Source of the DNA: Leguminivora glycinivorella
Taxonomy: Eukaryota > Arthropoda > Insecta > Lepidoptera > Tortricidae
Assembly (NCBI RefSeq): GCF_023078275.1
Contig: NC_062978.1
Coordinates: 20,731,883 to 20,795,882 of the forward strand
Length of the DNA stretch: 64,000 nt
Reading direction: 5' to 3'
Made by a program: the position numbers and the translations under genes. Each line of letters opens with the position of its first letter. The first letter of the stretch is position 1. This document shows, piece after piece, positions 52,774 through 62,880 of this stretch. The notes under the pieces are model-generated. The model ran no database searches, was not told the origin of the DNA, and was given only the letters and a program-made list of their open reading frames with translations.

Positions 52774-53690
52774 TATCTGAATTGCTGATTTTGGCGTTCC
52801 GCGCCTACTGTACGCCTCGCCGATAGCAGCCCGGCAGCCAGGGTAAGGTGACGATGTAGGGGATGGACATCTCTGAAAGGAGACGACAGTAAATTTTTAT
52901 TAGGCTTGAATATTAAAGGGTCTGTAATTAACAATGATTTTAGAAGAGGGAACCATGACTGAGAGGGCCAATATGGGAATACTAGTATACCTTCCGCATT
53001 TTCCCTTTTAATTTTGTTTAGACATTTTAACAATAAGGAAAAAGGAGGAAAGGCGTAAAAGAAAATATCACTCCAATTGACAGTGAAGGCATCTACGGTG
53101 AAAGCATATGGATCAGGTTTCCAGGAAATGAACTTCAGGCATTTATTATTAATCCTTGACGCAAATAAGTCTATATCAGGGTGGCCAAATGTTTGTATGA
53201 TTTTATCAAAATATTTCTGGGAAATTTCCCATTCAATATTAATTTTTCTGGATTGCTCATCTGCTTCAAAATTATCGTTAGTGTTTATATAGGAAGCAAA
53301 TATCCAAATATTTCTTTCCTCACACCACTTCCACATTTCCCTTGTAATTTGGTTGAGATGAGGAAACTGAATGCCACCCATCTTGTTTATATAAGCTACT
53401 GCAGTTGTATTATCAACTCTTAAAAGAATCTCACAGTCATGTAAATTATTAGCAAAACATTGTAGACCTAAAAAAGCTGCTTTTATCTCTAGATAGTTTA
53501 TATGACTTTCTTGTTCAAGTTTTGACCATGATCCAGATGTTCTATTTGATGCACATACTGCCTCCCAGCCAGTTTTCGACGAATCGGTGTTAATTTCAAT
53601 GCAAAAATCGTGATTTTTTATTATGTTGAATTTGTGTAAATTTTGACTCCACCAATGAAGTTCAGAAAAAATAATATTAGGAAGAATCAT
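52773..53690 (-). CDS. DIRS RNase H and methyltransferase-like domain
   Basis: 305 residues. RNase H starts at INTDSSKTGWEAV (about 33), with E in NYLEIKAAFLGL, D in LLRVDNTTAVAYI and NFEADEQSR. A DIRS-type DNA N6-adenine methyltransferase-like domain follows (HPDIDLFASRINNKC, about 165; WSDIFFYAFPPFSLL, about 205; VFPYWPSQSWFP, about 235). The frame is the same as that of the RT segment upstream, from which it is cut off by TAA at 53835-53837, so this ATG is probably not the native start. Confidence 0.9.
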   Translation of the reverse strand: MILPNIIFSELHWWSQNLHKFNIIKNHDFCIEINTDSSKTGWEAVCASNRTSGSWSKLEQESHINYLEIKAAFLGLQCFANNLHDCEILLRVDNTTAVAYINKMGGIQFPHLNQITREMWKWCEERNIWIFASYINTNDNFEADEQSRKINIEWEISQKYFDKIIQTFGHPDIDLFASRINNKCLKFISWKPDPYAFTVDAFTVNWSDIFFYAFPPFSLLLKCLNKIKRENAEGILVFPYWPSQSWFPLLKSLLITDPLIFKPNKNLLSSPFRDVHPLHRHLTLAAGLLSARRTVGAERQNQQFR

Positions 53691-53834
53691 GTTGGCTTCA
53701 TAGTTCTCCTTGGATTTTAATAATGCAAGATATTTTTCTCTTTCTAGTAGTTTAGTATAAACCCAGCCATATGGAACAGCTGGACAAACAGAGTTAAGTT
53801 TTCCCAGTAATTGGGAGAATTCCCTTATTGAACA

Positions 53835-54720
53835 TTATCTTTTACATTTGAACTGCTGAATAATTTCCAGAATACTAAGTTGTTTCTTCTGTGGAACTGA
53901 TAAGGAGAGGTTAGTAGAATCGAGATTAAATCCCAGATACTTGCATGTTTTGCTAGGGGTCAAAGAACTTTTTTCAAAATTAATTACAAACCCTAGGTCC
54001 TGAAATAGTTTACATGCTACTTTGATATCATTTAAACATCCATTATATGATTGGTTAAAATAAATACTGTCATCTAGGTAGCATGTCAAAATTATATTTT
54101 GTTCTCTGAGGTAGGTACTAACTGGTTTAACTAATTTAGTGAAAACATAGGGAGCTGAGCATAGGCCATACGGTAAAGCGTTAAACTGAAATAATTGTCC
54201 AACAAATTGGAACCTTAAAAACTTCCTGTGTGTCTCCGCAATTGGCACGGAAAGATATGCCTATATCTGACAAATCAATGGAACCCATAAAACAGTCTTC
54301 TGAAATCAATTTGCAAGCAGTTCTAATATCCTCTAGTTTAAAATGATGTGTTATTTATTACATATTCATTCAACTTTTTTAGATTTAATATAAATCTAAA
54401 TGAACCATTGGGTTTTGGTACTAAAAAAATTGGAGATGTAAACTGATTGGGGTCTGGAGAACACTGTGAAATTGCACCAAGTTTAAATAATTTCTGGATT
54501 TCACAGGTCATACTTTCTTTTTCCTTTCCATGCCACACTTTTTGTATTGCCTCATGAGGCGGAGGAATAGTATGAAATGGAATTTCGTACCCTTCCAGCC
54601 ATTTCAAAATTATTGGATCGTCAGTAATCTCAAGCCAAGTGTCAATAAAATGTTTAAGTCTACCTGCATGTACCTCAGGTTCTATCGGTGATATCTGGAC
54701 CTCTGCTTGTGGGAGCTGTG
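53835..54720 (-). pseudogene. DIRS reverse transcriptase, broken
   Basis: Upstream part 54607-54338 and before: KWLEGYEIPF, then TSPIFLVPKPNGSFRFILNL (fingers). A frameshift near 54340 and a second near 54255 (just after GSIDLSD) lead to the palm segment 54248-53835, with FNALPYGLCSAPYVFTKL and the catalytic YLDD near residue 58. It ends at an in-frame TAA. The RT frame overlaps the 3' end of gag in another phase, as usual in DIRS. Three lesions make this copy inactive for reverse transcription. Confidence 0.9.
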
Positions 54721-55978
54721 TCTCTCTTTCCGGTGAGGCTGGTTGTAGTGCTTCCGGGGTTGATGGTATTGTTGCCCACCACGCATCCGATGATTCTGCT
54801 GACTGTATTGTGGTGGGCTCTTCCAGTTTAACTGCTTGAACTGTTTGTTATTTGCTGCTTGTTTCTGCTGCTTCTTTTCTTTCTCTGGATGGTTCTTAAT
54901 AGTATTTGAAGTTTTCTGGATTGTTTGTGCAGCTCTGATCTTGTCAGCACAATCTGTACCAAATAAAAACTTATCGGTCTTTTGATGACGAATAGCATCT
55001 TGGATGGTTTTATTCGCTCCAGCCAAACAAAAGAATTTTCTCGAATTTGAATCATGGTGGTGGATTTCCCCAGCCAACTTCGCAGCGTCATTGATTTCTT
55101 CAATTAACTTTTTAGAGTTAATATTTCCTAGTAAAACGTCAGTTAAGCATTTTCCTAGGCAAGACAATAATGTGCCTGTTAAGCCCTGTCTTATCATAAC
55201 CCTTTTATCTCTTTTGACCGAGGGATCTAAGAGTGTAGACGCAATCTCTGGATTAATTATCGGTGCTATTGCAGCAGAAAAATTGGCTGGTGGAGGGTAT
55301 TTTTTCACAATTGCTTCTCTAGCCTCTTTACCCAAGCCGTCATTCATAATTTTTGTCCAGCGGGAGGCCAATTCAGGTCTGATAGGGTTTCCAACTTCTG
55401 CCTGCTCCTGACCTTCAGTCCCCAGAGCAAGTAGGAACTCCTCAGGGAGTTTATCGTCCACAATTTCTGTAATAATAGGTAATATTATGACAAAGTTGTA
55501 CATGAATGTAGGCTCGTCTATCCTCAAGTGATAGCGCAAAGTTGTATATTGTATTAGCATTGTCTATCCGCATTGTGATAGCGCCTGCTATAAAACAAGA
55601 TATAATAGTCAATGGCATGTCTTATATCCACTCTGCCTAGCCAGTATTTGCTACATCTTATATTGGTCGGTTTAATATGTATGAGATGTTGGCAAGGAGA
55701 AGCCTCAGCATAAATCTGAACTATGTATATTTAACCATAAACGCACCTGCATTTATATCAGGGTCATCGTGTGGCCTAGTATGCAACGGTGAAGACGCCG
55801 GTGATGGTGAAGAGTCTTCTGTCGGCGGCTGCTGCGGAGTCTTCGACTGCGGTTGTACAGGAGGAGTAGAATTGCGATCTGGTTCGACGGAATGTCTTTG
55901 TAGCTTTTCTTGAAGTTTTTTTATCTTTTTTTTAATATAAATTTCATCTTTTTCTTTATCTCTCTTCCTTTTTCCCAT
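54682..55978 (-). CDS. gag: DIRS gag, probably two exons
   Basis: Exon 1 runs from ATG at 55978 (MGKRKRDKEKDEIYIKKKIK, a basic coiled-coil start) through a Pro/Ser-rich stretch to 55747. Exon 2 is 55466-54682, starting EIVDDKLPEEFLLALG and carrying the conserved region with LGKCLTDVLL and a Gln/His/Arg-rich nucleic-acid-binding tail. A consensus-fitting intron (55467-55746) joins them in frame. Without splicing the first frame stops after 17 more bases, so splicing or a second start is needed. The protein would be the capsid of the element. Confidence 0.75.
55467..55746 (-). other. Predicted 280 bp spliceosomal intron in DIRS gag
   Basis: Donor G|GTGCGT after AATGCAG at 55747/55746 and acceptor TTATTACAG at 55467, both on the minus strand. 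Joining keeps the reading frame and yields a continuous gag. The intron has stops in all three frames. Confidence 0.6.
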
Positions 55979-56513
55979 TTTAACAGCACTCGCGAAAAAA
56001 TAAGAGTAATTTCGACGCACTTGTTAACGATAGTTTTACTTCGAGACCAGTATTCAAACGAGAGAAAAAACGAACTTATAGTTTATGGGCAACCGGAAAG
56101 TGCCAGCATAGAAAAAAAAATATATATAAACAATTCAAACGTTTTGGTCATAAAGTCTGGCACACATAAAGCGTCAGTCAGTATTACTAGTACGGTAAAG
56201 TATAACCCTCTCTTTCTAAAGTATGGTTAATAACAGCGAAAGAAAGAGACGGTATGATACTCTGTCCATGAGACGGTGTTGATCCAAACAATAGAGTTTG
56301 ACAGTAAAACAAAACGGAAGTTGTACTCTTCCGCCATTTCGATATATGAATGTATGACACTGAGATTTGTCTAAATAATCTTGTTTGGTTATTATATAAC
56401 AATAAACGCAACATACCTGAGGTTCTTGTTACCTTACTTGTTTAAAACATAAGTCCCAAAACTGAATACGAGTCGCTGTGGAGTGAGCGCCGGACCGCCG
56501 CCGGCGCATTGTT

Positions 56514-57645
56514 TAGGGTAAGATGGTTGACAGTGGATCACTAAATTTTTCAGAGGCCATATCGCAGGAAAGGTTTGACATATTTACATTTTGTTTGGAC
56601 TCTTATATACATCATTTATTTAAGATTTATTGTGTTGTGGTTTAAAAGCTATATTATGAGACATGTATGGTCACTAACGCTTTTTAAAAAAAATGGAATT
56701 TGATCCACTGTGCAACAGGGGGTGTGAACAATGGATATACCAGTGGTCCACAGTGGACCAAAGAGAATCATATCAGAAAGATAAGGGGGAAAAGAATGAA
56801 ACAGAACATGTATTAATTTTTATTAAAATAGTCAATACTAAATATCAAAACCTAGTACCATAGGTGTACTGATCATCTAACTAAAATATCTAATTTCTAA
56901 GAATTTCCACTTTCGGCCATAGAAGCTTAGTAAATAGCCATACAATAAAACAAAAATAAATATTTCTTGTTATATCTAACTTAAACTTTATAATGTATGA
57001 AAATTAGACCAATAATTATTATGCGTATATAAATAATTAACTACTCAAAATGCTTTTATGGGATCAATATTTCTGAAACGAACATTTCTGACCATACACA
57101 TAAGTAAGAGCCACATAAAAATAGTCTTCCAAGATGCCTATGCTTTTTCCACTCGTTCGTTTGGTATTCCGTCTTCTTTTCTACAGGTGACCCTTTTTCG
57201 CAGCAGTCTGTAACATAGCAATGTGTACTAAATCTGACCCATTGTGTACTTGATCCATATGACCCAGTGTCAACCCACACGCAAAAAAAAATAAAATAAT
57301 TAAAAACAAATCCAAAAAAAATATTTATAGCGGAAAATGTTAAAACACACAATAGCTTTTTAATCAAGGTAGTAATAAAAACGATAACAAGACATTCAAT
57401 GGCACATGATTCGAAATTATACGATAAATTCCAACTTACGTAAATATGCTACCCGCGGAGTGATATCACATTCACACCTGCACACGACGTTCTGTTCGCG
57501 CGGTCCCGTGGGCACTGAGCTAGTAGGTACGTGTTGGCCAGAGGTATCCACGGCGTGTGATAAATTAATAATAGTGTATTTAGATTCGTTGTAGTGTGCG
57601 TGACCTATTGTGCACCAGCGACCCACTGTCAACCACCTTACCCTA
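56514..57645. mobile_element. 1.1 kb TIR element inside the DIRS 5' region
   Basis: The ends TAGGGTAAGATGGTTGACAG and the complement TAGGGTAAGGTGGTTGACAG are inverted. Sub-terminal GTGGATCA/TGATCCAC-type words recur (about 56540, 56700, 56745, 57250, 57620). No clear target duplication (CATT occurs on both sides with three unmatched bases). No transposase. Confidence 0.7.
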
Positions 57646-57834
57646 CATTAGGCGGATCACCGCTAAGAACATGAGTTTGCCTGTCAATCATACTCATTTT
57701 CACTGTAATCACTTGTCTACATAACTTTGACATAGTTATTCACTGCATATTTAAACAATTTAATAAAACAATATTTTCTGATGATTTTCTGAGAGTAACG
57801 TGACAATGTTGGTGCACAAAAAAGTTAATGACTT

Positions 57835-57971
57835 GTCGTACCGGATGCCATAGACTAGACAACTGGAGCTGTTCGAGCTTCTTTTTTAAAAGCTTTGAAA
57901 ATTGTGATAAATGTTGGATACAATAAAGGTTATACAATGGTTAAGTTAACAGGGAGAGAGATAAATGTTAT
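57835..57971 (-). repeat. Left inverted terminal repeat of the DIRS element
   Basis: Complement of the right terminal repeat over 57835-57960. The outermost bases to 57971 (GATAAATGTTAT) match the internal complementary region, which fixes the element edge. Confidence 0.9.
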
Positions 57972-58118
57972 CATTGTGTACAAGGCTTTGTGCCTGTTAC
58001 TCGTATTTCATATCAAACCTCGTGATCTGTAAATCATTCACGGTACTGAGTAATTCACTTTTCAATCATTTGGAGGTGCCTTAGTTATGACTTGTATCGA
58101 AAAAAAATATTTTTGAAA

Positions 58119-59571
58119 AAAACCCCGACCGCGACATAGTGGACCGATTTTTTTTTAATTTTTTTATTTTTATTTATTGAAAACAAAGATTACAGTTATA
58201 CAGTTTCTAGTTTTTTCGCCAAACCTACGTTTAACGGCGAAATGAAGCACTCATTTTCAAAGTTAGTACCTTAAATTATATTTCACTGGTTCAGTTGCAA
58301 CAAATTGAAGGTGAATTCAAGCAAGACGAGTGCAAGGCTCCTTAGGTCTACGGTCAAGCAAAAGGATATGCTGGATCTTAAACTTTGTGGTAATCACATT
58401 GAAAACGTTACTAGTGTTAAGTTCCTGGGCATCCACATTGACGATCTACTTACTTGGAAAAATGAGCTTGCAAACGTAGAGGCTTCCATCAGCTCTGCTT
58501 GCTATGTTCTGCGTAGTTTACGGGACGTAGTTGATCGTAATCATTTGAAGATGGTTTATCACGCACTGGTTGAATCGAAGCTTCGCTATAGTATACAATT
58601 TTGGGGCAATAGCTATGACTATAATATGCATAAAGCCTTTGTAATACAAAAGCGAGCGATAAGAACCATAGTGCGGATTTCGCAACCTCAATCATGTAAG
58701 GAACACTTTATAAACATGAGAATACTGACCGCCCCGTGTTTGTACATCCTTTTGCTCCTTACTGACCTCTTTAAAAATCTAGGCAAATACGAGACTTCTG
58801 AAGAAAGAGAAATACGGCTAAATACCCGAAGGAAATATCTACGTTGTAAGTTGCAGCCAAACTTAAAAGTAGTGAGCCATTGCGCATACTACCAGGGGGT
58901 ACAGCTCTACAACAAACTTCCTAGTGAGTGGAGGAACATTACTAGCCTAAATATTTTTAAAAATAGATTAAAAGCCCTGTTGTTGAGGGAGTGCTTTTAC
59001 TCAATTGAAGAATTTATTAATTATTTCAACGAAAATTGACTGACATAAATAATTTTAGTAATACCTAATAATAATAATAATATTCTAATTGTGATTTTTT
59101 GGCATTTGGCTTTTACTATATGTTGTAAAATTTATGCATGTTAGATTAATATTTAGATGTAGTACATTCAGACACAATTGTTATTGTTCATGAAAAAAAA
59201 AATACTTATTCTAGTGTTAATAGATAATAATATCTTATCAATTACTAATGGCGCTTTTCATTAACGCTTTAAAAACCTGAATTAGCCAAAAAATCGCTGT
59301 CCCTATCTGTCATGTTGACTTATGTATATGTGAGAAAGGGACTAAGCACCCTTTAACTAATCAGTTCAGTAACTATTTTAAAAAACATGATACACGGCTA
59401 AGAACACTCCCGACTAACTCAGTTTTCAAACAAATAAAACTAAATCTAAATCGGTTCATCCGTTCGGGAGCTACGATGCCATAGAAAGACACGCACACAC
59501 ACACACACACATAGACAGACAGACAAACAGACAGACACGTCAAACGTATAACACCCCGTCGTCGGTTAAAA
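58119..59571 (-). repeat. Family C repeat, copy 4, split by LINE insertions
   Basis: One part is 58119-58151 (GACCGCGACATAGTGGACCG), the other 59380-59571 (GGCTAAGAACACTCCCGACT through a CACA and GACA microsatellite). In the intact copy at 27905-28146 these are directly joined, so about 1.2 kb was inserted here. A T-rich start and an inverted tail-like stretch at 58150-58270 suggest two LINE pieces. Confidence 0.65.
58290..59039 (+). pseudogene. LINE reverse transcriptase C-terminal region, 5'-truncated
   Basis: A 244-codon frame (from ATG 58305, but the homology begins a few codons earlier, at about 58290). It has LKVNSSKT, KFLGIHIDDLLTWKNEL, then the thumb and C-terminal helices (YHALVESKLRYSIQFWGNSY, LYNKLPSEWRNI). 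It is the CR1/Jockey-like RT after the FADD box, which is absent. An ATA-rich 3' end follows at about 59065-59090. The frame is still open, so the truncation looks recent. Confidence 0.85.
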
Positions 59572-59819
59572 AAAAGTTAAAAACGAATCATTTAGAAGCT
59601 GTATCAATATTTAAAAAAAATCAAGCAGATTCAGACCGGGAGGCATCGAGAGCCTCCCCACATTTAGAAGGAGGAGAGGAAGAACTAAGAAGTATGGCAC
59701 CGGCATTACCACGATAAGGCATATTCACTATTTTAATCACCAATATGGAACATTCTGGCAACACAGATTGTCGTATGGGTGACTAAGAGGAACAGACTAT
59801 TGAGACTACGCCAGATAAA

Positions 59820-59985
59820 TCCATATTAATATTATAAAATGGGAAAGTGTGTGTCTGTCTTCACGGCAAAACGGAGCGACGAATTGACGTGAGTTTTTAA
59901 GTGGAGATAGTTGTAGGGATGGAGAGTGACATCAGGCTACTTTTTGTCTCTTTGTAACGCGAGCGAAGCCGTGGGCAAAAGCTAG
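59820..59985 (+). mobile_element. Helitron-like element, copy e
   Basis: Starts TCC after A and ends CTAG before T, with GCGAGCGAAGCCGTGGGC just before the end. Close to copy a. Confidence 0.7.
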
Positions 59986-60138
59986 TAATAAATAATTTTA
60001 AAACCTGGTTCAGGTTACCTGGAACGAAAGGAATTGAGAAATTCCAATAGCGATCAATGCACCTTCCAAATCCAAAACGTCAAACAGAAAAAAATCTTGA
60101 CAGGCTAACTTCATTTGTCTAAGGATCTTGATTGATGG

Positions 60139-60444
60139 AAGCGCCGGTAGCCTAGCGGTAAGTACCGAAGGTTCGAACCCTCGGGCTCGCGCCAATGAGT
60201 TTTTCGGAATTTATGTGCGAAATGTCATTTGATATTTGGCAGTCGCTTTTCTGTGAAGGAAAACATCGTGAGGAAACCGGACCAATTCCAATAAGGTCTA
60301 GTTGCCCTTCGGGTTGGAAGGTCAGACGGCAGTTGCTTTCGTAAAAACTAGTGCCTACGCCAAATCTTGGGATTAGTTGTCAAAGCGGACCCCAGGCTCC
60401 CATGAGCCGTGGCAAATGCCGGGGTAACGCAAGGATGATGATGA
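60139..60444 (+). mobile_element. SINE-2, copy with shortened head
   Basis: AGCGCCGGTAGCCTAGCGG begins the tRNA-like head, but the anticodon region is deleted before the B box GGTTCGAACCC. Body and GATGATGA tail are complete. Confidence 0.8.
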
Positions 60445-60499
60445 AGGAGCTTGATAATGATGTACCTATTCAACTGTAGAATTCCTAGCGTAAGACGTA

Positions 60500-60719
60500 T
60501 AGTCCATTTCAAATACGAAGGCCCGATGGCACTCGAAACTAAACAATAGGGCTCATAATGTTTGCCTTTTGTTATCTAATTAGGCCCACTTCAAATTGGC
60601 ACGCGTCGGTGCAATCTTTTTGTTGGTGCAATCAGGTATCTTTTGTTATCACTAATCCTATTGTTAACGCTAATTGACCGTCTTAAGTGCCATCGGGCCT
60701 TCGTATTTGAAATGGACTA
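60500..60719. mobile_element. 220 bp MITE, TA target duplication
   Basis: TAGTCCATTTCAAATACGAA and GGCCCGATGGCAC at the left are mirrored exactly at the right, and TA lies outside both ends (60498-60499 and 60720-60721). The near-perfect 34 bp arms suggest recent activity. Confidence 0.85.
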
Positions 60720-60804
60720 TAATTTAATGCAGAGATACCTAACAAATTTCGTGTCTTTTGAGCGTGTCGTCGCCGAATGCTTAATATTTGTGCCATCATC
60801 TGGA

Positions 60805-60907
60805 AAAAGGAACCTTATTGTCGATGGCGCTTATGGCGTTATGAGCGATGTTCGTGTACAAATACGACGCCGCGAGACGTAAGAGCCATCGACTATAAGG
60901 TCCCTTT
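60805..60907. mobile_element. Short palindromic MITE
   Basis: AAAGGAACCTTATTGTCGAT and GGCGCTTA at the left are mirrored by TAAGAGCCATCGACTATAAG and GTCCCTTT at the right. Confidence 0.65.
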
Positions 60908-61211
60908 ACCCAGATAACGTCACATTTGCGTATTGCATTGTTCTATCTTATTATCTAGGTTACTATGTTCCTCATGATGGAAGTTTTAGTATTCAATTTA
61001 TAGTAGTAGTACCTAGTAGTAGTAGTAAACTCTATATTGTACAATTAATAACAAAAAACACAGTAATTACAGTAAAGAACAGTACAAAGGCGAACTTATC
61101 CCTTTGAGGGATTTCTTCCAGTTAACCTTTGAGTAGTTTGAGTTATAGTATGAATCAGCAGAGAGTAAATTCTTATTACACAACTACATGCACGTAAATG
61201 TGTCACTTATA

Positions 61212-61443
61212 TCTAATACTAATATTATAAAGTGTGTGTCTGTGTATTTGTCCTGAAATTGACGTTATTTTTTAAGAGAAGATACATGAAGGGACGGAGT
61301 GTGATATAGGCTTGTCTCTTTCTAACCCCCCCCCCCCCCCCCCCCCCCACTCTCACTTCCCTAAAATGGGGAATGGAAGTTTTTTTATGGAGCATTCCGC
61401 AATTTTAGAATTTGCCGCAAGCGAAGCCGCGGACAAAACCTAG
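61212..61443 (+). mobile_element. Helitron-like element, copy f, with 23-C run
   Basis: Starts TC after A and ends CTAG before T, with GCGAAGCCGCGGAC near the end. A run of 23 C lies at 61326-61348, in the same place as the 13 G run (opposite base) region of copy c. Confidence 0.7.
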
Positions 61444-62880
61444 TTCTCTATGCATGACAAAAGCAGATTGTTCAATTGTTGTCAAAGTTGTTACTTCCGT
61501 AACATTTTCCTGGTCACGACGATTTTTGCTGTTTAGACTAAATGTAATAGGATGGAAGATCTGTTAATGTGCCATTCGAATTCTGACTGCAGATGCACTG
61601 CTGACCTCGGTCTTCGTCAGTCCTGCCAGTTTCCTTAATTAAGTATACTCATACTCATTTATTCATAATATTCTTAAAATATTACATGTCAACAACAGGG
61701 AATAAATTATTTTGTATCATCAATTCAAAACATATTTGTAACATCTATAAAATTAAGAGTCAATATTACAATAACAAATATTATGTAGGTTACATTTAAA
61801 TAAAATTACAATTCGAATAGAATATTTTGAGAATGAAATTGATATGATAGTACAAGGATTATTAATAAATTATAGTTTAGGTCATTTATTTTTTAATGAT
61901 ACATCACTGTACGTGTATAAAATTATTACATATTATTGCCTACAAAATATGAAAAGTAACAAACAATTCATAAATTAAACGGATAAATAAATACTGCAAA
62001 TAGTAGACTACAATGTACGTAATACGTACGCTAAAAAAGTGCGTGGCGAATTCATTATTGATTCATCATCCTTCATAATTTCTCCATGCAGTAACTAGTT
62101 AGTGGCCACTAAATTAAGAAATATCTCAGATCACATGTAATTGTTGACCAATACTACATATTTACATGTTGCGTAGTAATGCGTCTTGACCATAATTACT
62201 GCAACTGCTTACCGCACGACAGAAAATCTGTCTCCAGGGGGCAATTTCTGAACTTTACTTAGATCTATGAAATAGGTATATTTTGTTTATTTAATAATAC
62301 CTTCGCTACAGATCTAAAGTTGATGACTGAAGACCTTACGACTATAAATAACTGAACAATTTTAATTAGGAGAAATCGGGCGATACGACTTGATTAAGTA
62401 AGTTACGAAGTGCATTTCTAACTTTGTCAAACTACCTATTAATTAAATAATTCAAAGACTGATCTCTCAAATAAGTTTAATTTAAACAATAGGAATTATT
62501 GAACATGTCAAAGACACGTAAAATTAAATTACCATAGAGATAAACAGTGTCGACGACGGTAGGGAAAAACAAGATTAAGAAAAAGTACTTTGTGCAACAA
62601 GGGGAGGAAGTTGAATATTACTAACGAGAGTAAGTTAAAGACTCGAGATAGTAATATTCATACTCCCCGAGTTACACACAATGTTTTTCATCACACTCGC
62701 AATGTAAAAAATATGTAAATAGATGTAAAAAAGTTAAGTACGGTTGAAATGTATGGAAATAATCTAAATAAACATGAATAAAACTGGAGATTCTAAGACA
62801 GGACAAAAGAATATATTTTCTCTCAGAAAGACATTGACAACATCAATTCACAACCATAAACAATGAGATAGAGGATACAT
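61444..62880. other. No separate gene seen; probably includes the LTR of the next element
   Basis: AT-rich, without frames or folds that I recognise. The 3' LTR of the second Gypsy element should occupy the right part, starting on the minus strand at 62884; its far edge cannot be set without the partner LTR. Confidence 0.4.

Larger units (their letters stand above)
51358..57971 (-). mobile_element. DIRS-type tyrosine-recombinase retrotransposon
   Basis: Gag, RT, RNase H, methyltransferase-like and tyrosine recombinase regions lie in that order on the minus strand. The ends are inverted, not direct, repeats (57835-57971 and 51358-51538). An internal complementary region (51641-51747) contains the complements of both outer ends joined together, which is the defining layout of DIRS elements. 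No target duplication is expected or seen. A 1.1 kb TIR element sits in the 5' region. RT is broken by two frameshifts and one stop, while gag and recombinase look intact. Confidence 0.95.
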
